This document shows positions 8,786-18,468 of a stretch of DNA of 34,359 bases, in pieces (position 1 is the first letter of the stretch; every line of letters starts with the position of its first letter). The DNA is from Sphingobacteriaceae bacterium. Lineage in GTDB: Bacteria; Bacteroidota; Bacteroidia; UBA7662. The stretch spans positions 1-34,359 of the forward strand of contig PNNG01000018.1 of the NCBI GenBank assembly GCA_013824115.1. Direction: 5' to 3'. A model generated the notes under the pieces. The model was not told where the DNA came from. It ran no database searches and saw nothing but the letters and a program-made list of their open reading frames with translations. The position numbers and the translations under genes were made by a program.

Positions 8786-11371
8786 TTATTTTGAGTAGTT
8801 GTTATCATGGAACAACCGATAGGCGTCCAGCTCATTGTTTTTGTAAAAATCGTTGAAATTGTCTTTCGCAGCTATCAAAGTGAAAAACTTTCCCGGAGGC
8901 AAGTCTTTGAGTAGTTCGGCATTTGCTTTGGCTACCCCTGCATATTCTATCGCCTTGCGCTCATTGGGGAGTTCACGAACCACCAATAACTGATATTCCT
9001 TGCCATAAAGCATGGTAGTAATGCGCAGCCGGTTGTTTCTGAAATAGGAGTCGTTGAAGTTGGCCAGCTTCAACTGTATCTCTTTGTGTTGACTGTAAAC
9101 CCGTAAATCGATGGCAATAATATAAAAATGAGGTTCCTCGGGCTTCTTTTGGAATTTAGCACTAGCTGGGGCCTCCATGGCCGCTCGCTTTTGAGGGTCC
9201 ATCAAGTCAACCATTTCGAGCGCCAGTTTGCCAACGGCATGGTCGGGATAACGCGCTACCACCGTCATCAATGCCGTTTTCATTTGCGCGCTGTCGCTGA
9301 TGCGGCCTTGACACATGGCAGCCAAGAATTCAAAATTAGGGATGAGTTTGTTGGCCGGATACTTGGTTTGGGCTTCAGTAGTGAGGCTGACTACCTCCCT
9401 GAATTTTCCTTGTTCAAAATGCTTGTATGTGCGTTCATACAGCTTTTCGCAAGCCTCATCGTCCTCCTTTTCGGGCCTTTTCGCCACACTTTCGGGCTCG
9501 GTTAAAATGCGTGCAAAGGCCGACTCCGGATATCGATCCGTGAGCTGTTTGTGCCTCTCGGTACGCAAATCAGATTTGTTTACCAATTCGTAAACCAAGC
9601 CAACACGGTAAAGTACTTCATCTTCCTTTTTATAGCCAGCATGTTCCTTCAATAGCTTTTCGTAGTAAGCAATTGCAGCAGGATAATCATCCAATTTTTC
9701 GCGATACAAAGCTGCCAAAGCAAACAAAGATTCCCGTATTTGATCTTTGGATTTCTGCTGGGCTTCTTTGCTCCGTGGAATACGTGCCAGGTATTTCGAA
9801 CGAGGATCTGCCGCATCCAGCTGTTCGTCCAAATCAACATTGGTTCCGTCGTCGCCCTCACTTCCGCCATTACCGCTCGACAGGGCTTTTTCCTTTTTAC
9901 TGCGACGCCAATCATCGGCCAGTTCGCGATTGCCCCAACGCTGCACAAACTGACTGTAGCCCAAGCTGCTAGTTTGTTGGTTATAGAAATACCATTCGCT
10001 GCTTCCACCACCAGCCATACCACCTCCAGGAGAAGGCTGATTGTTGGGCAACATCCGATTGGTTCCACTGGCGCCAGCCTCTTTCTCAAAGCGCTCTTGG
10101 TCTTTTCGCTTGCGTTCCTCTTTGATGGCTTTATCGATGATCCGATTTAGTTGCGGTTCGGGCAACTTGGCGAGCGCCAACAAACTGTCTTGCTCATAAA
10201 TAATCTTGAGGTTGCGCACCAAATCTCCCAAATATTCTTTTTTGCCTTGTACTTCTTTGAATTTAGGATGCTCCTTGGCAATGATGGCAGCGGTACTGTC
10301 GTAGTAAAGCTGCGAGGTACTGTAGTCTTGCTGCTTGAAATAGTATTCAGCCAGGGTTAAAAACGATTTCGATTTTTGAGCCGTATTCTTGGTGCTGGTG
10401 GCTGTTGAAAGCTTGAGATAGTTGAGGGCCGGCACGGTCTCCTTTTCCTTGAAGGCCAGTAGGCCCAGTTCGTAATAAATCTCGTCGAAGTAATCCTTGT
10501 TTTTTTCGTCTTTGAGCAATTTTTTCAATTGGGCTTTGGCTTGCTTGGAGGTCACATTTTTGCCGTCGTACAAACGTGCAATTTGCATGCGCGATTGAAA
10601 CTGCATTTCATAAACCGGACGCTTTTTCAAACTCTGCTTAAACTGCTCGCCAGCGAGGCGGGGATTGTTCATCGCATAAATCTGCCCCAAAATAAAGTGT
10701 GCCCTGGCCTCGGTATTGCGCGATACGCCTGCTTCTAGCAGCTGCTGGAGGGGCTGCACTGCTTGGTCCCAGCGCTTCTGGGCCAAATACAAATTGGCTC
10801 GTAGAGTGTGGTACTCGGCTTTGAGCTCCTTGGGAAAACTTTTATTGTTGGTAATCACATCAAGCCCGCCCTGCGCTTTGGCATACTGCCCACTTTCAAT
10901 GTACGATCTGATGAGCCACAACAAAGCCTCATCGGCAATGGGCTCGCGTTTCCAACGGGTATAAACGTATTGAAAACTCTCGATGGCTTCGAAATACTCC
11001 TTCTTCATGAAGTAGGCCTTGCCAATCAATAAAAAACTGTTGTCTACCCATTTGCTGATGTCGTGATCTTGAATGACTGCAGAGCTCTTTTTGATCACGA
11101 TGTCGAATTGCGGATAAAAATTCGCTGCCGCGGCCTGACTCCCAAAAACTTCTAATGGAATAACGGTGCTGTAATCATCCTTGTGGGCCTTGCGGATGTC
11201 TTTAACCGCTTCGTCGTACTTGGTGAGCGCATTGTAATAGCCATTGAAGCGGGCCGTGGTATTGTGGTAAAACCTGCCCATCATGGTGTCTTTGCTGCAG
11301 CCCATTAACCCCAAAGAGGTGGTTAAAAGCAAAGGCAGCCAAAAGGCCGTGAAGCGTTTGAGAAAAGGCAT
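8786..11371 (-). CDS. sprE: T9SS periplasmic lipoprotein PorW/SprE (TPR protein)
   Basis: An 861-residue lipoprotein: signal peptide with lipobox LMGC (Cys25), then tetratricopeptide-type helical repeats over most of its length. The region after the lipid anchor (RFNGYYNA, then STVIPLEVFG) and the central WYFYN motif at about 460, followed by WGNRELADDW at about 479-488, resemble what I recall of PorW/SprE proteins, which are needed for T9SS function and gliding. A Gly/Ser-rich linker at about 425-458 separates two TPR halves. The ATG at 11371 is chosen because the lipoprotein signal begins there and a -7 element lies 22 bases upstream; a longer frame reaching 11479 would include that promoter. 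Two T9SS-tailed proteins in this window are plausible clients. The TPR lipoprotein call is firm; the SprE identity rests on motif memory. Confidence 0.75.
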   Translation of the reverse strand: MPFLKRFTAFWLPLLLTTSLGLMGCSKDTMMGRFYHNTTARFNGYYNALTKYDEAVKDIRKAHKDDYSTVIPLEVFGSQAAAANFYPQFDIVIKKSSAVIQDHDISKWVDNSFLLIGKAYFMKKEYFEAIESFQYVYTRWKREPIADEALLWLIRSYIESGQYAKAQGGLDVITNNKSFPKELKAEYHTLRANLYLAQKRWDQAVQPLQQLLEAGVSRNTEARAHFILGQIYAMNNPRLAGEQFKQSLKKRPVYEMQFQSRMQIARLYDGKNVTSKQAKAQLKKLLKDEKNKDYFDEIYYELGLLAFKEKETVPALNYLKLSTATSTKNTAQKSKSFLTLAEYYFKQQDYSTSQLYYDSTAAIIAKEHPKFKEVQGKKEYLGDLVRNLKIIYEQDSLLALAKLPEPQLNRIIDKAIKEERKRKDQERFEKEAGASGTNRMLPNNQPSPGGGMAGGGSSEWYFYNQQTSSLGYSQFVQRWGNRELADDWRRSKKEKALSSGNGGSEGDDGTNVDLDEQLDAADPRSKYLARIPRSKEAQQKSKDQIRESLFALAALYREKLDDYPAAIAYYEKLLKEHAGYKKEDEVLYRVGLVYELVNKSDLRTERHKQLTDRYPESAFARILTEPESVAKRPEKEDDEACEKLYERTYKHFEQGKFREVVSLTTEAQTKYPANKLIPNFEFLAAMCQGRISDSAQMKTALMTVVARYPDHAVGKLALEMVDLMDPQKRAAMEAPASAKFQKKPEEPHFYIIAIDLRVYSQHKEIQLKLANFNDSYFRNNRLRITTMLYGKEYQLLVVRELPNERKAIEYAGVAKANAELLKDLPPGKFFTLIAAKDNFNDFYKNNELDAYRLFHDNNYSK

Positions 11372-11393
11372 GGTTTTTAAAACAGCGGGCCCG

Positions 11394-11401
11394 CAAAAAT
11401 A
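11394..11401 (-). promoter_or_regulatory. -7 promoter element of the sprE-like gene
   Basis: On the minus strand this reads TATTTTTG, a perfect TAnnTTTG, 22 bases upstream of the ATG at 11371. It sits in the 74-base gap after the tamB-like gene, so sprE and PBP1A may be transcribed from here as well as by read-through. No convincing -33 TTTG is seen. Confidence 0.5.
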
Positions 11402-11445
11402 TTTTATTTCCGTTGAATTTGCCTGGCCTTGATTGCGACGAGCCA

Positions 11446-14400
11446 TTAAAAATCGCCCTTCCATTTTTCGGGCAACCAAGGGATGCGTCTGAACAAACGA
11501 TCTTGGAAATAGCGCTTGGGTTTTTGAAGCAGCTCCTGCAGATTGTTGTAGTTTTCGGTATAACTAATACCCACTCCTTGTCGGTAGTTTGACTCGCGGT
11601 TTACAATGACCCGGTCATCCAACTTATTGAAGGCTTTTACTCTAAAATTACCATCGGGCGTAATCAAATATTCTACTATCACTTCGCCCGCCAGGTTTTG
11701 TGCAGTAGCACTGTTGCCAATGCCAGGCCTCAAGGTATTGCCTACATTGCCATCAATGCGTACCCGGTCGTTAAATAAGGTGGTATTCAAGGCCACGGTA
11801 ATATCATTGCGGGTTACATCGGTTACGGTGCCTAAATTGCTGCTGCGGTAATTGATGCCTATGTTCACATTGTCGATCATTTGCGACAAGACCGCATTCA
11901 GCTGGTTGCTTAATACCTCGGTGAGCGAATTGGCGCCAGTACTTCCCAGGAAGCTGGTGGCAATTTGATTGTCGGAGGGCAAAAACTGGCCCGCTACCAA
12001 CAAGGCCAATACCTGGTTGTTTAATTCTTGCTCGTTGTTGTTGATGTTTTGGATACGGGCTACCAATAAATCGCTGGCATCGTTTTCATTGGCAGTGGGT
12101 AGTTTGATTTCAAAATTGATGGTAGGCTTTAACAATGAACCCGTGATTTTCAAATAGGTGTCTACGTTCATATGGGTACGGGCCTTGCCACTCGCCAGCT
12201 CCGCAGTCAATTGCCCTTCGGTGAGCAAGGGGATGATCGACGCCCGCTGACGATACACCGCCGTGAGGTTGATTTGGGCATCGTACGGATCGCCCGTCCA
12301 TGCAATGGTACTGCCTTCCGTAATGCGGAATCGCTTGCTAGGCACATTGGCGAGGGTGAATGAATAATCGCCACTGCTAAAGGTGTAGTTGCCAAACATA
12401 TTGATTTCACCCTGAGGATTCATCAAAAATTCTACTGCCCCATTGCCTCTTCCGCGGATAATATCGCCAGCCACCCGGTCGAATAAAATCGAAAATTCGG
12501 CATCTGGATTGGCCGTTACATTCATCCCAAAGTTTATACCGGTGGTTTCGAAACGCTTTTCATCCTCAGCATTCACCACTGTATCGGCCGCATTTATAAA
12601 ATTGATGAAATCAAGATTGGCCCGGTTGCTTTCGGCATCGAGGGGTATGGCAAAGCGGGTGCCCCTTTCGGTAGCGGCCCGTATTTGAATATCTACCAAA
12701 TCAATAGGCCCTGTAAAAGTGGCTCTGCCTGTTAGACGGCCCACCCCAAAATAGGCATCGGTGAAGTTGGGTTCGGTATTTAATACCAGCAGATTCCGGG
12801 CGTCAAGCTGTAAATCAAGACGGGTTTTGCGGAAATACTCGTGGGTGATCCGTCCATTCAATTTGCCACGGCCCCCCGTATCGTCGGTGATATCGGCTTG
12901 CTCAAAGGAAATGTTACCAGTGGTAAACAGTACTTTTTTATGTATGTTGTAGTATTGATTCAGTACATCTACCCGGGTTCTCGCACCTTCTAAATCTACT
13001 TCGCCTGTCAAGTCCAAATCGCGCCAAGTGCCTCGGGCAAACAATCGGGCAGAGGCCTTGCCACTGATGTCGGTAAAGGTAGGACGCAGCAAATGCTCCA
13101 ACGGCCGAATAGGAGAGTGGCTCAGTCGGGCTTCCAAATTTACCACATCGCGCCTCACCGAATCGCCCAAACTGCCGAACAAATACAGGAGAGTGTCGTT
13201 TTCGAGCACCAGTTCTGCATGTAAATCGGCCGAACCAGCCTGCAAATTGTACACCGATTCCATGGTTAAGTCGCCCAAAGGCAATCCATCGACCACCAAT
13301 TCGCTCAAATGGATGTTCCCAAAAACGGCTGAACTACCAGTTACCGCATTCGCTTGTAAGTCAACATTGGCATAGCCTTCCATGGAGGTATTGTACACCT
13401 TGAGCAACGGATTCAACTGCTGCAAGTCTACATCATCCAGTCGCAAAGAGAGCGTATCGGAAAGTGCGTTGCCCAGCTGGCCACGCAAGGCTACAAACTG
13501 TTGACCTTGTCGCAATTGTAGGTCAGGTATGTTGATGTACTCAGGCTTAAATCGGATAATGCCGTTTTGAGCAAGCTTCCATTCATTGTCGTACACTTTG
13601 ATGGAAGAGGGCAAGAACTGCAAGCCAGGCACTTCTTCGGCAAAATCGATATAGCCGTCCAACTGCAAATCGTTATACACCCCCTCGCCAATGGCCCTGA
13701 AATTGAAGCCCAAAGTATCATTGCTGAGGTAGTGCTCTAAACTGATTTGTTGCGCAAGTAAAGCCGATGCCGCCCAAAGGCTGTCTGCGTAAAAATCAAC
13801 AAACAGGCTGTCGTCATCGCTATTGGCACTGAGCTGCAATCCGCTCATGCGCAAATTCCCCATGCGCAAAGCCGGCAAGTGGATGTCGACATCGGCTTCG
13901 TTACGCGTGGCATTGAAATACACATGCCCTTTGATGTAATCGATATCGAATTGGCCAGGAGCCAGCAAATCGGCTATCCATTGGGCTTTGCCAATGTCTA
14001 AATTGAGCTCAAAATATTGGTTAGAATCAGGCTCTGTCAGGCTTTGATTTTGCCTCTGAACGTAATGATGCACATAATGCCTCATGAGCGAGGGCAATTG
14101 GGTGCGTTCAAAGTCGCCCACCACAAAGGCATTGCCAAAGGGGGTATACAACTGGATGCGCTGTGGATAATCATCATCGGCACCTACCAGCAATTTTACC
14201 TCTGACACGTCTAATTGCTGGCTGTTGAAGCGCACGTCCATTTCACGCAAATTCAATTCCCCCAGTACATTGTCGGCATTGCTTCCTTCAGCACATATTT
14301 CCGCAAAACCCCGGAATACCACCGTGTCTTTGCTCCATCCCAAAGCATGTAAATCTATACGGTCAACCTCAGCCACAAAATTGAAGAAAGGGACTTTAGG

Positions 14401-15930
14401 CCTGAAATCAGCCAGTCCGAAAAATGAAAAGGCGGCATTGCTGTCAACAGAGCCGATTTTGCCACTGAACGATTTTTTGTCGAGATAGCCATCTACCTCC
14501 ACATCATGATAGCGGTAGCCCTGATAATCGAAATAGTCGATGTTGCCATTGAGCTTGCTTACCAAATCTTGCCAACTGCTACCCGATCCCTTTACGCGCG
14601 TTTGGAGCTGTACCTTGCCCAAACTGCTGTCGCCCGTGAGCGTTCCTAAATGAAGGTCGAACAAGGCGAGTTCACCGGCAAAACGGGTCTGTTTGCCGAG
14701 GGTTTGAAGATGGATATCGGTGCTTAAATCGCCTAAATTGGAGGCTGCCAATCCTTTGGCCTTGAAGTTGTTTTGTACGCCTTTCACTTCACCTTGTATA
14801 CGCAAAAAGTCTAACCCCCGCAGCTCCTCGGGCCATACGAGCCCGGGAAAGGCCATTTCCAAGCCTGCTCTTTGGGCATAAACCTCCTTCAACTGCAAGT
14901 CGAAATAGGCTTCATGGATCCGTGGTAGACCTGAAATGAATAAGTTGCCACGCACAGTGGCGGCATCCCCCAGGTGCATTTCTAGATTACGCCCGCGCAA
15001 TTGGCCCAATTTGCCCGAAAGTTCGCCACGCACACGCACTCCGCTCAAAGGGGCACGTGGCCCCAATAACCAATACAAATCGCGCTGCCCCAAATGGAGG
15101 CGGTCGAGCTGGGCCCGTAAGCGCAGCTTGTCCTTCCAATCGGTGAGTTCCGAACTTTCCTCAAAATCGAAGCGCAAATTGCCCTTGATTTGGCTGTCAC
15201 TGCTTTTTAAGCCCAGCCTGTCAAAGACCAAAGCATGCGGCAATAGGGCCATGTGCAGGCGCCCCTCACGTACTTTTAAACCCCTGCTTTCGGCAAATCG
15301 CAAATTTTGTAGCCACAGCGAACTGCTGTCGGTCGATACAAAAATGCTGTCGAGCTGTAATTGCAATGCAGCCAATTCGAATCGGGCTGGATCAAATCCC
15401 GCTCCTACCAAAGGTTGTGTGTCGTCGTGAAAAAGCAGTTTGCCATCCTTCACCTGCAATGCCCCAAGGCGAAATTTAAGGGGTAATGCCGTAGTAGTAT
15501 CGGTTTCAGCTCCCGCAAAAAAGTCTGCTAAAAATTGAAAATTGAAGGTCTCTTCGAAGGCTTTGCGCTGTAAACGCATCTCAAGTCGACCCAAAGTGAT
15601 GCTGCTGATGTCGATTTGCTGCCTCAATACCCGCAAACTGCCCAAGCGAATCGATACCTCTTCGGCTACCAACAAAGTATCGCCATAGTGGTCTTCAATA
15701 TACAACTGGTCAATCACCACCCGATGCATGGGTCGAAAGCGAAAACCTTCAATTTTCACTGTAGTTTTCAATGAATTACTGAGCCAAAGGGCCACTTGTT
15801 GGCCTACAAATTCCTGAATGGTGGCGTTTAGCAGCAATAAAAACAGCGAAAAAGTCAGCAGATATCCACCCGCCAGTATGCGAAACTGGAAGCGCAATGC
15901 GTAGGTGATATATCTGCCTAAATACCTCAA
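11446..15930 (-). CDS. tamB: TamB-like translocation and assembly module protein (DUF490)
   Basis: A 1494-residue inner-membrane-anchored AsmA/TamB-family protein, predicted to form a long beta-groove across the periplasm for outer-membrane protein or lipid delivery. There is one transmembrane segment near residues 18-37, then continuous amphipathic beta-strand repeats, and a C-terminal TamB domain over roughly the last 400 residues. No TamA/BamA-like partner gene lies in the window. The frame starts with TTG at 15930: an in-frame TAG lies 15 bases upstream and no ATG occurs before residue 68, which is past the membrane segment. It diverges from tsaD across a 67-base gap, a neighbourhood I recall as common in Bacteroidota. 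Its stop is 74 bases before the sprE-like gene, which it probably co-transcribes. Confidence 0.88.
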   Translation of the reverse strand: MRYLGRYITYALRFQFRILAGGYLLTFSLFLLLLNATIQEFVGQQVALWLSNSLKTTVKIEGFRFRPMHRVVIDQLYIEDHYGDTLLVAEEVSIRLGSLRVLRQQIDISSITLGRLEMRLQRKAFEETFNFQFLADFFAGAETDTTTALPLKFRLGALQVKDGKLLFHDDTQPLVGAGFDPARFELAALQLQLDSIFVSTDSSSLWLQNLRFAESRGLKVREGRLHMALLPHALVFDRLGLKSSDSQIKGNLRFDFEESSELTDWKDKLRLRAQLDRLHLGQRDLYWLLGPRAPLSGVRVRGELSGKLGQLRGRNLEMHLGDAATVRGNLFISGLPRIHEAYFDLQLKEVYAQRAGLEMAFPGLVWPEELRGLDFLRIQGEVKGVQNNFKAKGLAASNLGDLSTDIHLQTLGKQTRFAGELALFDLHLGTLTGDSSLGKVQLQTRVKGSGSSWQDLVSKLNGNIDYFDYQGYRYHDVEVDGYLDKKSFSGKIGSVDSNAAFSFFGLADFRPKVPFFNFVAEVDRIDLHALGWSKDTVVFRGFAEICAEGSNADNVLGELNLREMDVRFNSQQLDVSEVKLLVGADDDYPQRIQLYTPFGNAFVVGDFERTQLPSLMRHYVHHYVQRQNQSLTEPDSNQYFELNLDIGKAQWIADLLAPGQFDIDYIKGHVYFNATRNEADVDIHLPALRMGNLRMSGLQLSANSDDDSLFVDFYADSLWAASALLAQQISLEHYLSNDTLGFNFRAIGEGVYNDLQLDGYIDFAEEVPGLQFLPSSIKVYDNEWKLAQNGIIRFKPEYINIPDLQLRQGQQFVALRGQLGNALSDTLSLRLDDVDLQQLNPLLKVYNTSMEGYANVDLQANAVTGSSAVFGNIHLSELVVDGLPLGDLTMESVYNLQAGSADLHAELVLENDTLLYLFGSLGDSVRRDVVNLEARLSHSPIRPLEHLLRPTFTDISGKASARLFARGTWRDLDLTGEVDLEGARTRVDVLNQYYNIHKKVLFTTGNISFEQADITDDTGGRGKLNGRITHEYFRKTRLDLQLDARNLLVLNTEPNFTDAYFGVGRLTGRATFTGPIDLVDIQIRAATERGTRFAIPLDAESNRANLDFINFINAADTVVNAEDEKRFETTGINFGMNVTANPDAEFSILFDRVAGDIIRGRGNGAVEFLMNPQGEINMFGNYTFSSGDYSFTLANVPSKRFRITEGSTIAWTGDPYDAQINLTAVYRQRASIIPLLTEGQLTAELASGKARTHMNVDTYLKITGSLLKPTINFEIKLPTANENDASDLLVARIQNINNNEQELNNQVLALLVAGQFLPSDNQIATSFLGSTGANSLTEVLSNQLNAVLSQMIDNVNIGINYRSSNLGTVTDVTRNDITVALNTTLFNDRVRIDGNVGNTLRPGIGNSATAQNLAGEVIVEYLITPDGNFRVKAFNKLDDRVIVNRESNYRQGVGISYTENYNNLQELLQKPKRYFQDRLFRRIPWLPEKWKGDF

Positions 15931-15997
15931 TGGGGGAGTGAACTATGAAATTGTCACAAAATAGCGACCTTTGGGCTGAAAACCGCAAAATTGGCCC

Positions 15998-17017
15998 ATG
16001 GCCCATATACTCGCCATAGAATCAAGTTGTGACGACACCTCAGCCGCTGTCATTTCTAACGGACAAATCAGCAGCAATTGTGTGGCCGGTCAGCAGATCC
16101 ACGAACAATATGGTGGTGTGGTACCCGAATTGGCCAGCCGGGCACATCACGAAAACATCATTCCCGTGGTGCATGCCGCCCTTGAAAAAGCAGGGTTAAG
16201 CTTGCAACAGCTCGACGCCATTGCGGTGACGGCAGGTCCCGGACTCATGGGCTCGCTGCTCGTGGGAACCTCGTTTGCCAAGGGATTGGCACTTGCCTTA
16301 AACAAGCCTTTGCTGGCCGTGAACCACATGCACGCGCACATCATGGCGCATTTTATTGATGACCCCAAGCCGCGCTTTCCTTTCTTGTGCCTTACTGTTT
16401 CGGGTGGACACACCCAGTTGGTATGGATGCGCGATTATTTCGACTTCGAAATTGTGGGTCAAACCATTGACGATGCTGCGGGAGAGGCGTTCGACAAAGC
16501 GGCTAAAATGTTGGGATTGCCCTATCCCGGCGGCCCGCTGATCGACAAATACGCGGCTACAGGCAACCCTGCGGCTTTTAAGTTCACAGAACCCAATATG
16601 CCGGGATTCGACTACAGCTTCAGCGGCCTCAAAACAGGCATTTTGTATTTCTTGCAGAAAAAGACCCAGGAAAACCCCAATTTCATAGCCGAAAACCGCT
16701 CTGATTTGTGTGCGTCTATTCAGGCAACCATTATCCGCATTTTACTGCACAAGGCCGAAGCAGCCATGTTGCAATACGGTTTAACCCGCTTGGCCATTGC
16801 GGGCGGCGTATCGGCCAACAGCGGCTTGCGAAAAGCGCTGGCCCACTTGGCTGAAAGTCGTGGATGGGAGTTGTTTGTGCCCGAATTTCAATATTGTACC
16901 GACAATGCAGGGATGATTGCCATGGCAGCGCACTTGCAGTACGAAAAGGGCATGTTTGCCAAACAATCGCTGGTACCCGATCCGCGTTTACCACTCAGCG
17001 CTGCCCATGAAGTATAA
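15998..17017 (+). CDS. tsaD: tRNA N6-adenosine threonylcarbamoyltransferase TsaD
   Basis: Kae1/TsaD ATPase-fold protein (339 residues, usual length) that transfers threonylcarbamoyl to A37 of ANN-decoding tRNAs in the cytoplasm, with TsaB and TsaE. Visible motifs: the N-terminal AIESSCDDT loop, TAGPGLMGSLLVG, the HMHAH metal-binding motif (about 109-113), SGGHTQL, DDAAGEAFDKAAKMLGL, the FSGLKT segment, IAGGVSANSGLR and CTDNAGMIA. Nothing is missing. The ATG at 15998 gives the canonical start. A weak -7-like GACCTTTG at 15966-15973 precedes it. Its last 11 bases overlap the start of the von Willebrand A gene, suggesting translational coupling. The partner tsaB lies 8 kb downstream at 25097. 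Confidence 0.97.
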   Translation: MAHILAIESSCDDTSAAVISNGQISSNCVAGQQIHEQYGGVVPELASRAHHENIIPVVHAALEKAGLSLQQLDAIAVTAGPGLMGSLLVGTSFAKGLALALNKPLLAVNHMHAHIMAHFIDDPKPRFPFLCLTVSGGHTQLVWMRDYFDFEIVGQTIDDAAGEAFDKAAKMLGLPYPGGPLIDKYAATGNPAAFKFTEPNMPGFDYSFSGLKTGILYFLQKKTQENPNFIAENRSDLCASIQATIIRILLHKAEAAMLQYGLTRLAIAGGVSANSGLRKALAHLAESRGWELFVPEFQYCTDNAGMIAMAAHLQYEKGMFAKQSLVPDPRLPLSAAHEV

Positions 17018-18413
17018 AAACCGTATTTCCGTCCTTTTACTGCTTTGGGTGCTTTGTATGAACGGCACTTGGGTAGCAGCCCAGGCGCCCAAGCCCATGC
17101 GACAGGCGGAAGAAGATGTTCAAATTACCACCCGCATTTTGTTTGTGCTCGATGCCTCGGGCAGCATGGCCGCACGCTGGCAAGAAAATAGCCGTTGGGA
17201 GGTGGCAACCAGACTTCTTACCAATATCATGGACACACTGGCCAACCGCGAAAGGGTGGAGGTGGCATTGCGGGTGTATGGACATCAAACCAGCAGAGAC
17301 GGTGGCGATTGCAAAGACACCAAGCTGGAAGTCCCTTTTGGGAAAGAGAGTGCACAGCGTATCAAGCAGCGACTCAAAAGCGTCAAGCCTTTGGGCAATA
17401 CCCCCATTGCTTATAGCTTGTCGCAGTCGGCTTCCGATTTTCCCCAAGACCCATTTGGCAGAAATATCCTCATTCTCATTACCGATGGGTTGGAAAACTG
17501 CAATGGCGATCCTTGCCAGGTGTCGTATCAATTGCAAAAGCAACATATTTTTTTGAAGCCCTTTGTCATTGGTTTGGGCTTGGATGCCAGCATGCGCGAC
17601 GCTTTTAACTGCGTTGGTACCTACTACGATGCCGAACAGGAAGCGGCCTTCAATCGTGCTTTGAGCATGGTGGTTGCGCAGGCACTCAACAGCACCACGG
17701 TACAAGTAGATTTACTCGATCAATTTTTACTGCCCACGGAAACCAATGTGGCCATGACTTTTTACGACAGTGAACTGGGCATCGATCGCTATAATTTCTT
17801 GCATACGCTCAATAGTCGCAAGGTTTCCGATACGCTGCTGCTCGATCCGGCGAACATTTACGATTTGGTTATTCACACCAATCCTGAAATTAAAAAAGAG
17901 CGCATTCGGTTACAGCCTGGCAAACACAATGTAATCAAGGTCAACAGTCCCCAAGGCGCACTCGAATTGCTGGTTACCGGGGTGTCGGGATATCGGAATT
18001 TGCGTGCCACCGTACGCGATGCGCGCACGGGTGAGCTCGTGGGCATTCACGAATTCAATACCCAGAAACGCTACCTCACCGGCACCTATGACATTGAGGT
18101 GCTTACCACGCCCATCATGCGCTTCAATGAGGTGAAAATTGAGCAAGGCAAAGTAGCACGCATTCAAATACCGCAGCCCGGACAAGTGAATATTGCTAGC
18201 AATACCGAAGGCTTTGGGGCTATTTTCAGCACGGCTGGCCCCCGGCTCGAAAAAGTTCATGACCTAGGGGCCAACCTCACCAACGAAACAGTGGTGCTTC
18301 AGCCCGGAAATTACAAGGTCATTTACCGGTCGAAAAACAGCAGCAGGGCCATTTTTACCATCGAAAAGGAATTTACCGTGAGCAGTGGCGGTATTATTAC
18401 AGTGCGTTTTTGA
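17007..18413 (+). CDS. Secreted von Willebrand factor type A domain protein
   Basis: A 468-residue exported protein. The signal peptide (residues 1-26) ends at about Val-Ala-Ala-Gln. A VWA domain spans about 42-235 with a complete metal-dependent adhesion site: DASGS (Asp49, Ser51, Ser53), Thr132 in GNTP and Asp160 in ITDG. The domain has Cys pairs (in GGDCKD, ENCNGDPC and FNCVG) that could form disulfides outside the cytoplasm. The C-terminal 230 residues look like beta-sandwich repeats with no T9SS tail, so periplasmic or surface-bound location is open. The ATG at 17007 is the only start that yields a signal peptide; the longer frame from 16917 lies inside tsaD. It overlaps tsaD by 11 bases. 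The ligand is unknown. Confidence 0.85.
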   Translation: MKYKNRISVLLLLWVLCMNGTWVAAQAPKPMRQAEEDVQITTRILFVLDASGSMAARWQENSRWEVATRLLTNIMDTLANRERVEVALRVYGHQTSRDGGDCKDTKLEVPFGKESAQRIKQRLKSVKPLGNTPIAYSLSQSASDFPQDPFGRNILILITDGLENCNGDPCQVSYQLQKQHIFLKPFVIGLGLDASMRDAFNCVGTYYDAEQEAAFNRALSMVVAQALNSTTVQVDLLDQFLLPTETNVAMTFYDSELGIDRYNFLHTLNSRKVSDTLLLDPANIYDLVIHTNPEIKKERIRLQPGKHNVIKVNSPQGALELLVTGVSGYRNLRATVRDARTGELVGIHEFNTQKRYLTGTYDIEVLTTPIMRFNEVKIEQGKVARIQIPQPGQVNIASNTEGFGAIFSTAGPRLEKVHDLGANLTNETVVLQPGNYKVIYRSKNSSRAIFTIEKEFTVSSGGIITVRF

Positions 18414-18468
18414 TTTTTTCGATTGCCATTAAACATGTGTCTTTTTAAGTAGTCACACGGCCGATTTC

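Noticed and set aside
11372-11479. 36-codon N-terminal extension of the sprE-like protein
   Set aside because: It would bury the lipoprotein signal, overlap the tamB-like gene and include a perfect -7 element.
16917-17006. N-terminal extension of the von Willebrand A protein inside tsaD
   Set aside because: The extension is an out-of-frame reading of tsaD and would displace the signal peptide from the N-terminus.
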